Shown: one piece after another, positions 1 to 10,203 of the stretch
How the letters are laid out: every line of letters begins with the position of its first letter
Numbering within the stretch: the first letter of the stretch is position 1
DNA from: Centrapalus pauciflorus
Taxonomy: Eukaryota; Streptophyta; Magnoliopsida; Asterales; Asteraceae
Reading direction: 5' to 3'
DNA: 64,000 bases
Assembly (NCBI GenBank): GCA_020465985.1
Contig: JAANYP010004774.1
Coordinates: 62,001-126,000, forward strand
The notes under the pieces: model-generated
Told to the model about the DNA's origin: nothing
Database searches by the model: none
What the model saw: the letters and a program-made list of their open reading frames with translations, nothing else
Position numbers and translations under genes: made by a program

Positions 1-1080
1 ATGCCCATTTAGATACATTCGTTGATATACTTAATTTGTATGTCTTAGGTTTGTGATTATATAAACACGCTCGTATATAAACACCGAGTAGCATACACAC
101 TTATACATGAATGCATATATCATTATGGAATTGACCCTAATTTTCCATATACATATACATTGACTTTATATTAGCTTGTTTGTGCGTAAATTCATTTAAA
201 ACAAAGAAAGAAACAAAAATTTCAATACTCCGTAGCAAATCTGACGCAATTTTGCTATTGATTTGCGATGAATTTGCGACAACCTAGAAATCCTACGCAA
301 ATCCATCGCTAATACGTTGCAAATCCGTTGCAAATTGGAGATGAATATTTTTGTCGCAAATTTCCGTCACTGTTTGGGACGGAATTGCGACGGAATATAA
401 ATAAAAATAAGAAAAAAATATAATATTCAAGGTTTTGCGATGAACTTGCGACAAACTAAAAATTCTTCGCAAATCCATCACTAATACATTGCAAATCCGT
501 CGCATATTGGAGATTGATATTTTCGTCGCAATTTTTGTCTCTGTTTGGATGGAATTGCGACGGAATACAATTAAAATAAGAAAAAAATTATAATGTTCAA
601 GGTTTTGCGATTAACTTGCGACAAATTGAAAATTTTTCGCAAATTCATCACTAATACATTGCAAAGCCGTCGCAAATTGGAGATGGATATTTCCGTCGCA
701 AATGTTCGTCACTGTTTGGGATGGAATTGCGACGGAATACAATTAAAATAAGAAAAGGTGTTATAATGTTCAAGGTTTTGCGATGACCTTGCGACAAACT
801 GAAAATCCTTCGCAAATTCATCACTAATACATTGCAAAGTCGTCGCAAATTGGAGATGGATATTTCAGTCGCAAATTTCCGTCACTGTTTGGGACCGAAT
901 TGCGACGGAATATAATTAAAATAAGAAAAAATTATAACGTTCAAGGCTTTGCGATAAATTTGCGACAAACTGAAAATCCTTCGCAAATCCATCACTAATA
1001 CATTGCAAATCCGTCGCAAATTGGAGATGGTTATTTTCGGTCGCAAATTTCCGTCACTCATAAGTGTCTGTGTTGTAGTG
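1..1080 (-). mobile_element. CACTA (En/Spm) element end, partial, runs off the left edge
   Basis: The block ends at 1080 with TTGTAGTG, the inverse of the CACTACAA terminus of plant CACTA transposons. The repeated TTGCGAC-type motifs before it behave as subterminal repeats, the usual transposase-binding region of this superfamily. Immediately after 1080 the sequence enters the interior of an MLO-like exon, so the element is inserted in a coding exon. The other terminus and the matching 3-bp target duplication lie outside the window. No transposase is visible in this part. CACTA assignment comes from the terminus and subterminal repeats only. Confidence 0.75.
248..1062. repeat. Five-copy tandem array, unit about 171 bp
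   Basis: The landmark TTTGCGA(T/A)(G/T/A) followed by TTGCGACAA recurs at about 262, 434, 604, 777 and 948, giving spacings of 172, 170, 173 and 171 bp. Each unit also holds CTTCGCAAAT, CATCACTAATAC, CCGTCGCAAATTGGAGATG and a GGAATTGCGACGGAATA block. Copies differ by scattered substitutions. The array lies just inside the CACTA terminus at 1080, so it is best read as the subterminal repeat region. The short minus-strand frames in it are repeats of one another and not genes. Confidence 0.9.
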
Positions 1081-2112
1081 GTTGTGGCTTTTATTCTCTT
1101 TAATGTGAAAGGTATGGGATGTGATATGTACTAATTTATTCCAAGTGTATTAGTTTCCCTTTCCACCTCTAAAATCTGGTTTTTCTCTTAAATCTAAAAG
1201 GAATTCGAGTTTTTAATTCTCAAGATTGTTAAAATTTTTCATTTTAGAACTTAAAACCTCTTAAATATCCTTTTTTTTTCAATAGTAAAACCAACTTCCG
1301 AAAACCTCTAAACCACCACTTATATTATATTGGTAAAATCAGAATTCAGACAGCGAACCTCTTAAAGCCAAACAATAACGTTTGGTTTTTCAATACATGT
1401 ATTATAAATGGAAAGGTTGTAGTGACGAAGCTTGAACTTCGATATCAATCAAACTTGTGATGGAAAAACTTGAATCTTGATTGGACAGTCTACCCTTCTT
1501 GCAGGATCTAATCTCTATTTCTGGATTGTCATTATTCCTATTACTGTAAGTACTTGTTTTTATTTGGGAAAATTGCATAAATTGCATATACAGTACTCTG
1601 GGTATTAGACCAAGTTTTGCCCCAAACAAATGCAATGAAATATTATTTAATTTTTAAATAAGGCAATAGTTGATGATTAGTGACACTTTCCCTCCAAAAA
1701 AAGTGTTTTGCCTTTTTTACAAAATTTTTAAAAGCATGTTACCTTTTATTAATGTGGTTGACACCAGGAATAGAAACTAACCTATATTATGTTATCTTTT
1801 TATACTATTATAATTATTATTATTATCATCATCAAATCTCGTAATACATTTGGTCAGTTTTGAACTTTTGATCTCCATTTATAGGTCATTAGGTCTACTT
1901 GTAGGGTTTTGTACTGTAATTTTGCTTCTGCTCTCTATCTCATTACTGTGCGTATGTGTTTATCGCTTGTTCTACTTGTGGGGGCAAAACTACAACAGGT
2001 TATTGCTACTTTGGCTATGGAGAGTGCTGGAAATACTCGATATTTTGGTGAAAGAAGATTGAAGCCTCGAGGTGAACTTTTTTGGTTCAAGAAGCCCGAA
2101 CTATTGCTCTCC

Positions 2113-3109
2113 TGTTAGATTAATCTTTGATTGTGTAATAGCTTAAAGAATGTATAGACAAATATGTAATTATATAAAGTGAAAGTACCAAGGATAGCAA
2201 TTAGCAAAGTTTGAAGAGTTGCAACCTAAAAGATGCAACCATTCGTGAAGAGGCACGTCCGAACCATTGACACACCTCTTAGATTAATATAAATAGCAAC
2301 CATTGTAAAGATTGTAAATGTGTGATTTCCAAGACTGTTAAGATTAGCCTGTGAATGTTTTAAGAATGTTTTAAGAGAGTTTTTCCAATAGTGTATCAGA
2401 GCAAGGTCAATGGATCCTAAAAGCATCATCATTTAGGGCAACAGGATCAATCAAAGAAAAAGAAAACCCATCGGGAGTACATCGTTTTTCTTAAAAAGAA
2501 AGACACAAAAAAAAATTAATCAAAAGTAAATCGTTTTGCCAAGAAGAACTGATGGGGAGTAGATCGTTTTTCGTTGGAGACAAATCGGAGATTTGATTCA
2601 GCAAAATCAAATAAATATACAGAGACAGCATTTGAGAAACAGATGCAACATTTGAGAAATAAATGCAGAGATAGTTAGAAAACCTAACAAGATTGAGATT
2701 ACACGAGCAAAGAAGATGAAAGAGTTGAAGACAAATAGAAGACCAGAAGATTGAAGATTGAAGATTGAAGATTGAAGATTGAAGACTTGAAGAACAATCA
2801 AGATTAAGGGGGAGAATGTTAGACTAATCTTGATTATGTAATAGCTAAAAGAATGTATAGACAAATATGTAATTATGTATAGTGAAAGGACCATGAATAG
2901 CAATTAGCAAAGTTTGAAGAGTTGCAACCATTAACAAAAGATGCAACCATTCGTGAAGAGGCACGTCCAAACCGTTGTGTCGAACACACCTCTTATATTA
3001 GTATAAATAGTAACCATTGTAAAGATTGTAAATGTGTGATTTCCAAGATTGTTTAAAAAAGATTAGTTTGAGTAAATTTTGTGAGTGTTTTAAGAGAGTT
3101 TTTCCAACA
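2113..3109 (+). mobile_element. TRIM / miniature LTR retrotransposon with intact 5-bp target duplication
   Basis: Two direct repeats form the LTRs: 2113-2390 and 2817-3109, both starting TGTTAGA and ending TTTTTCCAA(C/T)A. Directly after the first LTR is GTGTATCAGAGC, close to the initiator-Met tRNA primer-binding site TGGTATCAGAGC. Directly before the second is a purine tract, AAGGGGGAGAA, as in copia-type polypurine tracts. The roughly 426-bp interior has no gag or pol. The element is flanked by the 5-bp duplication TCTCC (2108-2112 and 3110-3114). Removing the element and one TCTCC rejoins the MLO frame as PELLLS-LIHFILFQ. It is non-autonomous; copia machinery is the likely helper by inference. 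Confidence 0.94.
2745..2786. repeat. GAAGATT short tandem repeat inside the TRIM
   Basis: About five to six perfect GAAGATT units lie just upstream of the polypurine tract of the TRIM. Probably replication slippage within the element interior. Confidence 0.9.
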
Positions 3110-4044
3110 TCTCCTTGATTCATTTCATTCTTTTCCAGGTTAGCATCGTTTTCTAATTATTTATTGAAGATTCATTTCATTTATTTTGCAGATGTACATG
3201 ATTTCATTAGCCGAAGTTTTAAGTTAATATACCGTCTAAGTTCTAACTTGTTACCAACTTCAATGCATAATGCATTAGAGCCAGCATCGTTCTTTTGGTT
3301 CTGGGTAATTTTTTCTACTTCATTCCGTAATTTCGTTTGATTGAAACTTGTGTTAACTGTCGTTCTATTCTATTGTAGTACGCGGCAGTTCGACTATAAT
3401 TCTTGTTTTATCAAGAACCATACACTCGTGTATATACGGTTGATTTTAGGGTATGCATTAACGTTCCGTTTGACCTGAATTTATACATGTTTCTTCACAA
3501 GAAATCCCTCACTATTCTAGTATTCTGTGTGTTATCCAGGTTCATGGGCTAGTTCTTATGTAGCTATAGCACCCTGCCATTATATGCACTTGTTGCCGAG
3601 GTATGATTGAGTTAATTGCCAAAGATAACTCACATAGTTTGACTATTGTAACAACGTACTATGAAAGTTATTATAAGTAGCAAGGTGATTTTATTTTGTT
3701 CTTGTCTTACCAATATTACCAACATATCATTATTTTTTCCAATAATAGCAACGTACTTTTACTAATTTGCTGCCAAAATGGTAAACATTTTGTGTGAACT
3801 CTTCATTGTTGTGCAGATGGGTACAAATTACAAGGCAGCGTTAATTCCACAAAGAATACGAGAGACGATCCATTGATGGGGAAAGTAAGCTAGACGGAGG
3901 AGAAGGCGTTTAGGCATATATGGCGATGATTCAACGGTTCACACGGACACAAACTCGGTGATATCTGTAGAGGAATACCACCACAATTAGCTTGATAGTC
4001 CGCAGGGCAGGGGGAGGGTCTGGAAATCGAATTACAACACCTAG

Positions 4045-4335
4045 TGTGTGATAGTGACTAGTGATTCCCCTTTGTTGCTAATGAAAATTCAAGTCGATCG
4101 GGCTGGTACACCACTCCTTCGACCTTGCGCCTCGGTGTGTAGTTCGGGCTCACCAAGCTTTGTGCTAGAAATTATTACACGATCATCATCATTGCCTCCT
4201 CGGAGAGAATGAAGATCTGTTGATATGTTGAGGTAGGAGATTCGTGATAAACCTATAGGAACGTAATTACATAACAATCGTAAATGTAGACTTACAATCC
4301 CCTTTTTACCATTCGTGAAAAAATAATTATTACTA
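4045..4335. other. Downstream of the MLO pseudogene, no clear gene
   Basis: This stretch may hold decayed MLO C-terminal tail or 3' untranslated sequence. The short minus-strand frame at 4089-4277 has no recognisable motif. I see nothing else that can be assigned. Confidence 0.4.
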
Positions 4336-4737
4336 ATATAGTTTGATGAAATAAATAAACAATAGATTTACCTCAATTTTTGTATTTGATAAAATATAAT
4401 TGTGAATAATATAGTTACGATAATTTGATAGAAAATAGCAGCAGCAACAACAATAATAATAGCGACATAATTTAAAGACAGTGACTCAAATAGTGACACG
4501 TACAAATAGTGACATAAACCAAGTATAGCGACAAATATAGTAACATGAGTAGTGAGTAGTGACATCACTCAAGAATACCGATACATATTGCAACATTAAT
4601 AAAAAAATAGTGATGCAAACAATAACAAAATTAGCGAAATCATTTAATAATAGAGACACACATAATGATATACAACAACTCAATTAGCGACGTCATTCAA
4701 AAATAGCAACATAAATAGTGATGCAACTAGCGACACA
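4336..4737. mobile_element. CACTA subterminal-repeat fragment, same family as the 35107-41274 element
   Basis: Many (A/T)AGCGACA, AGTGACA and related units occur here. The run AGTGACTCAAATAGTGACAC through ATAGCGACAAATATAGTAAC matches, in order, the 3' subterminal zone of the large CACTA element at about 40515-40740. The block stops abruptly at 4738, where the duplicated segment begins, and no CACTA terminus is present, so this is a truncated relic. Confidence 0.65.
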
Positions 4738-4933
4738 CTTGGGGGTTTTTAATGATCTTGCTCTGCACTCTGTCAACTCGTTCGGGAAGATGCACTTGAC
4801 AACCTTTGCATACCAAGATATCTATGATCCATTTAACAAACAAACTGAATGAAAAAATGTTGATTCAATATGCATCTCTGTATTGTATCTATGTAAAGAT
4901 GATCAATGCAATCAACACCAGCTTTCAACTAGA

Positions 4934-5250
4934 GGTGCATTTAGTATGGTGGAATCGCAAGGAATGAAAAACGAGAACAAATAGATGGCTTGAATGATTA
5001 TATCACTCGTATATCTTGATATTTATTCCTTCGAATCTCAAGTTGGTAGCAAAGAGAATCAAATGAATACTAAAAGTTCATTTCTCTTGATTCTCTACCA
5101 AAATTTGGAGAATCGAGTGAACGATATAAATTGGGAAAGGAAATGGCCGGAGTCTGACTTTTTGGTTCGTATGTTCTCTTTTCAGTGTTAGAAAAGCAAT
5201 GTAACTTTTTCTCATTTCCATTCCTTGTGATTCCACCATACCACAAAGAC
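4934..5250. mobile_element. Foldback MITE in duplication copy 1
   Basis: Inverted ends read TAGTATGGTGGAATCGCAAG at the left and the complement, CTTGTGATTCCACCATACC, at the right. Inside, GAGAATCAAATGAA and TTCATTTCTCTTGATTCTC pair as well, giving a hairpin-like element of about 315 bp. The open frames that read through it (for example 4994-5191) are by-products. The superfamily is not certain. Confidence 0.65.
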
Positions 5251-5537
5251 ATGGTCAAGTTCAGCCAGATTAAGGATAATCCAGACCGATAATTTGGCTT
5301 GAAATATGACAAAAACCTTCAAGAACTCGTTTGTGTGTCAAGGTTGGCAGCGCCGAATGGTTTTTAAAAAGAGTCAAATTAGTCAAAATACACATATGAT
5401 CTAACCATCGTAAACACATCCCACCATCAAAGCTTATCACACCATTTAAAACTGTAAGAGTACACACATGGGGTCTTGGTGCAACTTGGGAATACAAGAA
5501 TTAGGTTTGGAAAAATAGAAACGGAGATTGCAACTTT

Positions 5538-6340
5538 CACTACAAGAAAATCACCTTTTTGCGACGACAATTTCCACCTTTTGCGACGACTTTTTCAAGC
5601 TATATCGTGTTGACACGTCATCGTTTTTCGCGACCACATTGTCGTCGCAAAAAGTATTACGAAAATTAATTCAAATTTAAAATAAATACTTTTTGCGACG
5701 ACAAAGTCACCGCTAAAGCTACCTTTTTGTGACGACATTTTTACCTTTGGCGACGACATGTGGTCACTAAAAGTTAAAAAAACAAAATTCCAATGGGCTT
5801 TGGCGACGACATGTCGCCGCAAAAGGTCAACATGTCGTCACAAAAAGTAACAAAAAATGCACGGCTTTTGGCTGATTTTTTTTTTGCCCCCAATCGGGTT
5901 ATATAAACCTGCTTGCAGCATTTACAATTTGATATGTTTCAACAAACTCAAATCTAATACATTTCAAAACAACGATAGTTACAAAAGATTTACCAAATAT
6001 ACATTTACAATTAAAAAACATTACATAATATAAACTAATAATCTTCTTCGTCTTCGTCGTTTTCCTCGTCTTCGTCATAACCGGGAACGTCTATATTTGT
6101 GGCTCTTAACGCATTGTATAAAAGTTCTTGTCGAGCCATTAATTTTTGTTTCTTTTTCTCCCAATTCCGCGATTATGACCGCGGCGTTCTCCCAAGACTT
6201 GAGACAAGATTTCCTTCTTCGGTCATCAGGTTGGAACTTCCGACTTGATTATTCCGAAGCTGCTCCATCTCGTGCTGTATAATTACAAAAAAATTTCGAT
6301 ATTATATATATTACATAATAAACACTAAAAAAATCTTATG
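5538..6340 (-). mobile_element. CACTA element end, duplication copy 1
   Basis: Starts CACTACAAGAAAATCACC, a typical CACTA terminus, followed by repeated TTTGCGACGAC and GGCGACGACATG units to about 5850. Further in, the minus strand at about 6280-6040 encodes the tail of a transposon protein ending in a run of D and E residues. The element is truncated at about 6340 and no second terminus is seen. Confidence 0.7.
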
Positions 6341-6642
6341 AATAATTTTAGAATGTAAAAAATGGTTTGTTTGACCTTGGTCAAATACGTACTAAAATTT
6401 TGATTTCTACAATTCATGTAGAGAATAAGCCAATAATAAGCCTACTGGCTGGGCTCAATTGGTTTTCACAATTAAAAAAAGGACAAAATAACAGCAGATT
6501 TTTCAACTAGAGAAAGATGCCTGATGGTGCCCCAATGAGAGAGATGGTGCCTTGGCGAGTGGAGACAGATCGAGAAATAATGGCCCACCGTCTCAATGCT
6601 CTCTTAGTCCTTCATCTGATCCATCAATGCCATCGTGACAGA
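6341..6642 (+). other. Junction between duplication copies, with a coding-like fragment at 6517-6657
   Basis: Between the two copies is a unique stretch of about 300 bp. A frame at 6517-6657 (MPDGAPMREMVPWRVETD at its start, then IMAHRLNALLVLHLIHQ) has composition unlike the AT-rich surroundings and crosses into copy 2. One base over, copy 2 continues with a frame reading VFNDLVLHSVNSFGKMHLTTF. This looks like the remains of one host exon pair, but I do not recognise the family. An open AT-poor stretch by chance is the alternative. Confidence 0.35.
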
Positions 6643-6837
6643 CTTGGGGGTTTTTAATGATCTTGTTCTGCACTCTGTGAACTCGTTCGGAAAGATGCAC
6701 TTGACAACCTTTGTATACCAAGATATCTATGATCCATTTAACAAACAAACTGAATGAAAAAATGTTGATTCAATATGCATCTCTGTATTGTATCTATGTA
6801 AAGATGATCAATGCAATCAACACCAGCTTTCAACTAG

Positions 6838-7153
6838 AGGTGCATTTAGTATGGTGGAATCGCAAGGAATGAAAAACGAGAACAAATAGATGGCTTGAAT
6901 GATTATATCACTCGTATATCTTGATATTTATTCCTTCGAATCTCAAGTTGGTAGCAAAGAGAATCAAATGAATACTAAAAGTTCATTTCTCTTGATTCTC
7001 TACCAAAATTTGGAGAATCGAGTGAACAATATAAATTGGGAAAGGAAATGGCCGGAGTCTGACTTTTTGGTTCGTATATTCTCTTTTCAGTGTTAGAAAA
7101 GCAATGTAACTTTTTCTCATTTCCATTCCTTGTAATTCCACCATACCAAAGAC
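6838..7153. mobile_element. Foldback MITE in duplication copy 2
   Basis: Near-identical to the element at 4934-5250 and duplicated together with its flanks, so it is the same insertion event and not an independent one. Confidence 0.65.
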
Positions 7154-7888
7154 ATGGTCAAGTTCAGCCAGATTAAGGATAATCCAGACCGATAATTTGG
7201 CTTGAAATATGACAAAAACCTTCAAGAACTCGTTTGTGTGTCAAGGTTGGCAGGGCCGAATGGTTTTTAAAAAGAGTCAAATTTAGTCAAAATACACATA
7301 TGATCTAACCATCATAAACACATCCCACCATCAAAGCTTATCACACCATTTAAAACTGTAAGAGTACACACATGGGGTCTTGGTGCAACTTGGGAATACA
7401 AGAATTAGGTTTAGAATAATAGAAACGGAGATTGCAACTTTCACTACAAGAAAATCAGCTTTTTGCGACGACTTTTTCAAGCAATATCGTGTTGACACGT
7501 TATCGTTTTTTGCGACGACATTATCGTCGCAAAAAGTATTACAAAAAATAATTCAAATTTAACATAAATACTTTTTGCGACCACAAAGTCGCCGCTAAAG
7601 CTACCTTTTTGCGACGACATTTTTACCTTTGGCGACGACATGTGGTCGCTAAAAGTTAAAAAAAAAAAAAACAAAATTTCAGAGGGCTTTGGCGACGACA
7701 TGTCGCCGCAAAAGATCAACATGTCGACGAAAAAAGTGACAAAAAATGCACGTTTTGGCTGTTTTTTTTCCCAATCGGGTTATATAAACTTGTTTGCAGC
7801 ATTTACAATTTGATATGTTTCAACAAACTCAAATCTAATACATTTCAAATCAACGATAGTTACAAAAGATTTACCAAATAAACATTTA

Positions 7889-9091
7889 GGGGGTGTTTGA
7901 TAGCCACTTATCAGAGGTAACCTCTTATTCGGTAAGAAAAAATACTGATAAGTGCGTTTGATATGCAGAAGACATAAGAGTCAAAATTCTCTTATCAGGA
8001 TAAGACTTTGATATACTACTTATCACCACTTATCTCACAAAAAAAAAATACGTCTCTCCCACCCCACCCCACCCTTACCTTTACCCCATACCTTACCTCA
8101 CCCACCCTACCCCTACCCTACCCTATCCTAAACCCCTTACCCCCTACCCCTACCCCACCCCACCCCACCCCACCCTCAACATACCCTACCCTCAACCACC
8201 TTAGTTCACCCTACCCTAACTACCCTTAACTTACTTATATTACCTCATCCACATCCCCATCTCCACCCTTAACCCTACTCACTTCACTCCCATACTTACC
8301 CTATCCCACTCTACCCCACCCCTACACTAACCCATCAAACCTACCCACCCCACCTCACCCCTCCTTATCCCACCCCACCCTACCCTACCCCTATCTCTTC
8401 CCACCCCTACCCCTCAAACCTACCCAACTCACCCCTACCCTACCCCTCAAATCTACCCATCCACCCACCTTACCCCTCAACCTACCCACCCTACCCCTAC
8501 ACCATTACCCTACCCTATTTACCCTACCCCACCCTCAACCTACCCCACCCCTACTCTACCTCTTACCATATTTATTATAACGAGAAATATTTCAACACTT
8601 TGTGATAAAATTTATTATTTTTTAATAACAATCTATATAACTTATAAACTTAAGTTATTTGGAAGTTAATAAACGTAACCTTATAAACTTGATTATAACT
8701 AATAAACTTTAATTGTTATTTGATTCTTGAAAGCATTTTGGTTATATGTTTATTGAATTCATTTATGTTACTTGACTATATCTTATAAACTTGAATTGGT
8801 TACTTACTTAAATCTTGTTAATATTATTTGAATGATATTAAATGTTTACATAGATCACTTTGATTCAATGATATTATTCTTACTTGATATTTGACTTTAA
8901 TCAATTAATCTGTTTGGTTTTGGGAATTAATATGTAAAATTAATAAAAATAACAAAATCAGATAATTTATAAAACAAACATACTCATTGAATTCTCTTAT
9001 CAGATGTTAGTATCTTATCAGGACCACCTCCCATCAATCAGAAGTGGAATCAGACATCAGACAATTAACCTCTTATGCAATTAACAGAACC
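7889..9091. mobile_element. PIF/Harbinger-like insertion with TTA target duplication
   Basis: Copy 1 of the duplication reads ACATTTACAATTA, while copy 2 has the same site split, with TTA on both sides (7886-7888 and 9092-9094). The insert starts GGGGGTGTTTGATAGCC and ends TTAACAGAACC. A GGG-TGTTTG start with a TTA duplication fits PIF/Harbinger elements; terminal symmetry is partial. It is 1203 bp long, has no transposase, and carries the almost G-free tract. Confidence 0.75.
8053..8581. repeat. Almost G-free CCCTACC-type tract
   Basis: In 529 bp of the plus strand there is a single G, at 8204. The sequence is built from irregular CCCTA, CCCCAC and CCTCAA units, so the minus strand is a series of GGGT and TAGGG runs resembling degenerate telomere repeats. 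It lies wholly inside the 7889-9091 insertion. The proline-rich frame at 8008-8229 is a by-product. Confidence 0.95.
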
Positions 9092-9132
9092 TTACAATTA
9101 AAAAACATTACATAATATAAACTAATAATCTT

Positions 9133-9690
9133 CTTAGTCTTCGTCGTTTTCCTCGTCTTCGTCATTTTCCGAGTCTTCGTCATAACCAGGAACGTGTATA
9201 TTTGCGGCTCTTAATGCATTGTATAAAAGTTCTTGTCGAGCCATTAATTTTTGTTGTTTTTTGTTTGTTGAGCAACTAATTTATCAACTTCTGCTTTTGA
9301 ATACGTTTCTGGTTGTGATTGAGACTTTGAACTCGATAAACTGCCTCGTAATTTTCTCCCAATTCCGCGATTATGACACGGCGTTCTCCCGAGACTTGAG
9401 ACAAGATTTCTTGTTCGGTCATCGGGTTGGAACTTCCGACTTGATTATTCCGAAGCTGCTCCATCTCGTGCTGTATAATTACAACAAAAAAATTCGATAT
9501 TATATATATTTCATAATAAACACTTAAAAAATATTTATATACAATTTCATGCATTTAAGTAAAATGATTACTTACATATTGTCTTGCAGCAATGTCATTG
9601 GCAAACGTTCCGTCGATGCATATCACCAAATTGGTCGATAATACTAGAAAACTGACCCGTCGTAGGGTCGTACTGTAACACATTTAATGT
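9133..9690 (-). pseudogene. CACTA accessory transposon protein, C-terminal part, frameshifted
   Basis: On the minus strand, from high to low coordinates, pieces in different frames read YDPTTGQFSSIIDQFG, IDGTFANDIAARQY, MTEQEILSQVSGERR, PETYSKAEVDKLVAQQ, MARQELLYNALRAANIHVPG and then an acidic tail of about 15 D, E and N residues ending at a stop near 9133. This layout fits the second protein of plant CACTA elements (the Ptta/En/Spm plant transposase group), which usually ends in an acidic or coiled tail. Frameshifts between pieces make it non-functional. The assignment to that group is from context and recall. Confidence 0.6.
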
Positions 9691-9827
9691 ATATGTAAAT
9701 AAAAACATATATATCAAATATATTATAAAATGCGTGAATTATATATTATTGAGTCTACATTAACATGTATATTACCAACTAATAATACAATAACTCTATA
9801 TATTATCAAATATATATCATAACTATA

Positions 9828-9829
<2 letters not shown>

Positions 9830-9896
<67 letters not shown>
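9830..9896. repeat. (TA)n microsatellite
   Basis: About 33 uninterrupted TA units followed by a short (CA)n stretch. It lies between the two CACTA coding blocks. The surrounding 9700-10200 is AT-rich non-coding sequence, possibly an old intron or an insertion. Confidence 0.95.
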
Positions 9897-9906
<10 letters not shown>

Positions 9907-10203
9907 CAAGTGTATACATTACCATCTTTATACCAACTATATGTAATTGTATATAACAACTATCATTTATGGATAAAGTAACTTACTAACTATATATATG
10001 CATATCAAGTCTATACGAATTATCAAGAATACATATCACCATCTCTATAATACATTTTGCCAACTAATATTACAACAAGTCTATATATTACCAAATATAT
10101 ATCATAACTAAACTATACATATCACTTCGTCGCAAAGTATCAAGTATCTTACCAAGTATATATATCACACAACTATGCAAATTATCAAGTATATTACAAA
10201 GGA

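Larger units (their letters stand above)
1081..4044 (+). pseudogene. MLO-like seven-transmembrane protein, 3' half, broken by two transposons and stop codons
   Basis: MLO proteins are plant plasma-membrane proteins with seven membrane segments and a C-terminal calmodulin-binding region; some members are powdery mildew susceptibility factors. Recognisable exons are 1081-1111 (VVAFILFNV-like), 1505-1545 (SNLYFWIVIIPIT), 1966-2112 plus 3115-3138 (VGAKLQQVIATLA, then ELFWFKKPELLLS and LIHFILFQ), 3269-3304 (NALEPASFFWFW), about 3383-3450 (YNSCFIKNHTLVYIRLIL), 3540-3600 (CSYSTLPLYALVAE) and 3817-4044 (MGTNYKAALIPQRIRETIH and beyond). Exon phases join correctly. The 5' half is cut off by the CACTA end at 1080. 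A TRIM interrupts the 1966 exon. In-frame stops occur after FMG in the 3540 exon and three times in the last exon. The expected acceptors before 1966 and 3269 read CG and AT instead of AG. The family call is from recalled conserved motifs; the C-terminal end is uncertain. Confidence 0.9.
4738..6340 (+). repeat. Segmental tandem duplication, copy 1
   Basis: From CTTGGGGGTTTTTAATGATC onward the sequence is repeated about 1905 bp downstream with only scattered differences. The duplicated unit includes a flank of about 800 bp with a MITE, a CACTA terminus at 5538, TTGCGACGAC subterminal repeats, and an acidic-tail transposon coding remnant near 6040-6280. Copy 1 lacks about 110 bp of that coding remnant that copy 2 still has. 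Similarity fades at about 6340. Confidence 0.88.
6643..9540 (+). repeat. Segmental tandem duplication, copy 2 (split by a 1.2-kb insertion)
   Basis: Matches 4738-6340 with an offset of about 1905 bp up to 7888, then resumes at 9092 after an inserted element. It has a 21-bp deletion just inside the CACTA terminus relative to copy 1, and keeps coding sequence that copy 1 has lost. The MITE of copy 1 is present again at about 6838-7153. Confidence 0.87.

Noticed and set aside
248..1062. CRISPR-like array
   Set aside because: The 171-bp tandem units have no unique spacers, and the window is plant nuclear DNA; they are transposon subterminal repeats.
8008..8229. Proline-rich frame
   Set aside because: A by-product of the almost G-free CCCTACC tract.
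8053..8581. True telomere or interstitial telomere repeat
   Set aside because: The plant unit is CCCTAAA; here CCCTA and CCCCAC units are irregular and lie inside a TTA-flanked insertion.
9723..9959. Poly-Tyr/Ile frames in TA tracts (also 21050-21235, 27068-27292, 57675-57884)
   Set aside because: Direct translation of (TA)n.
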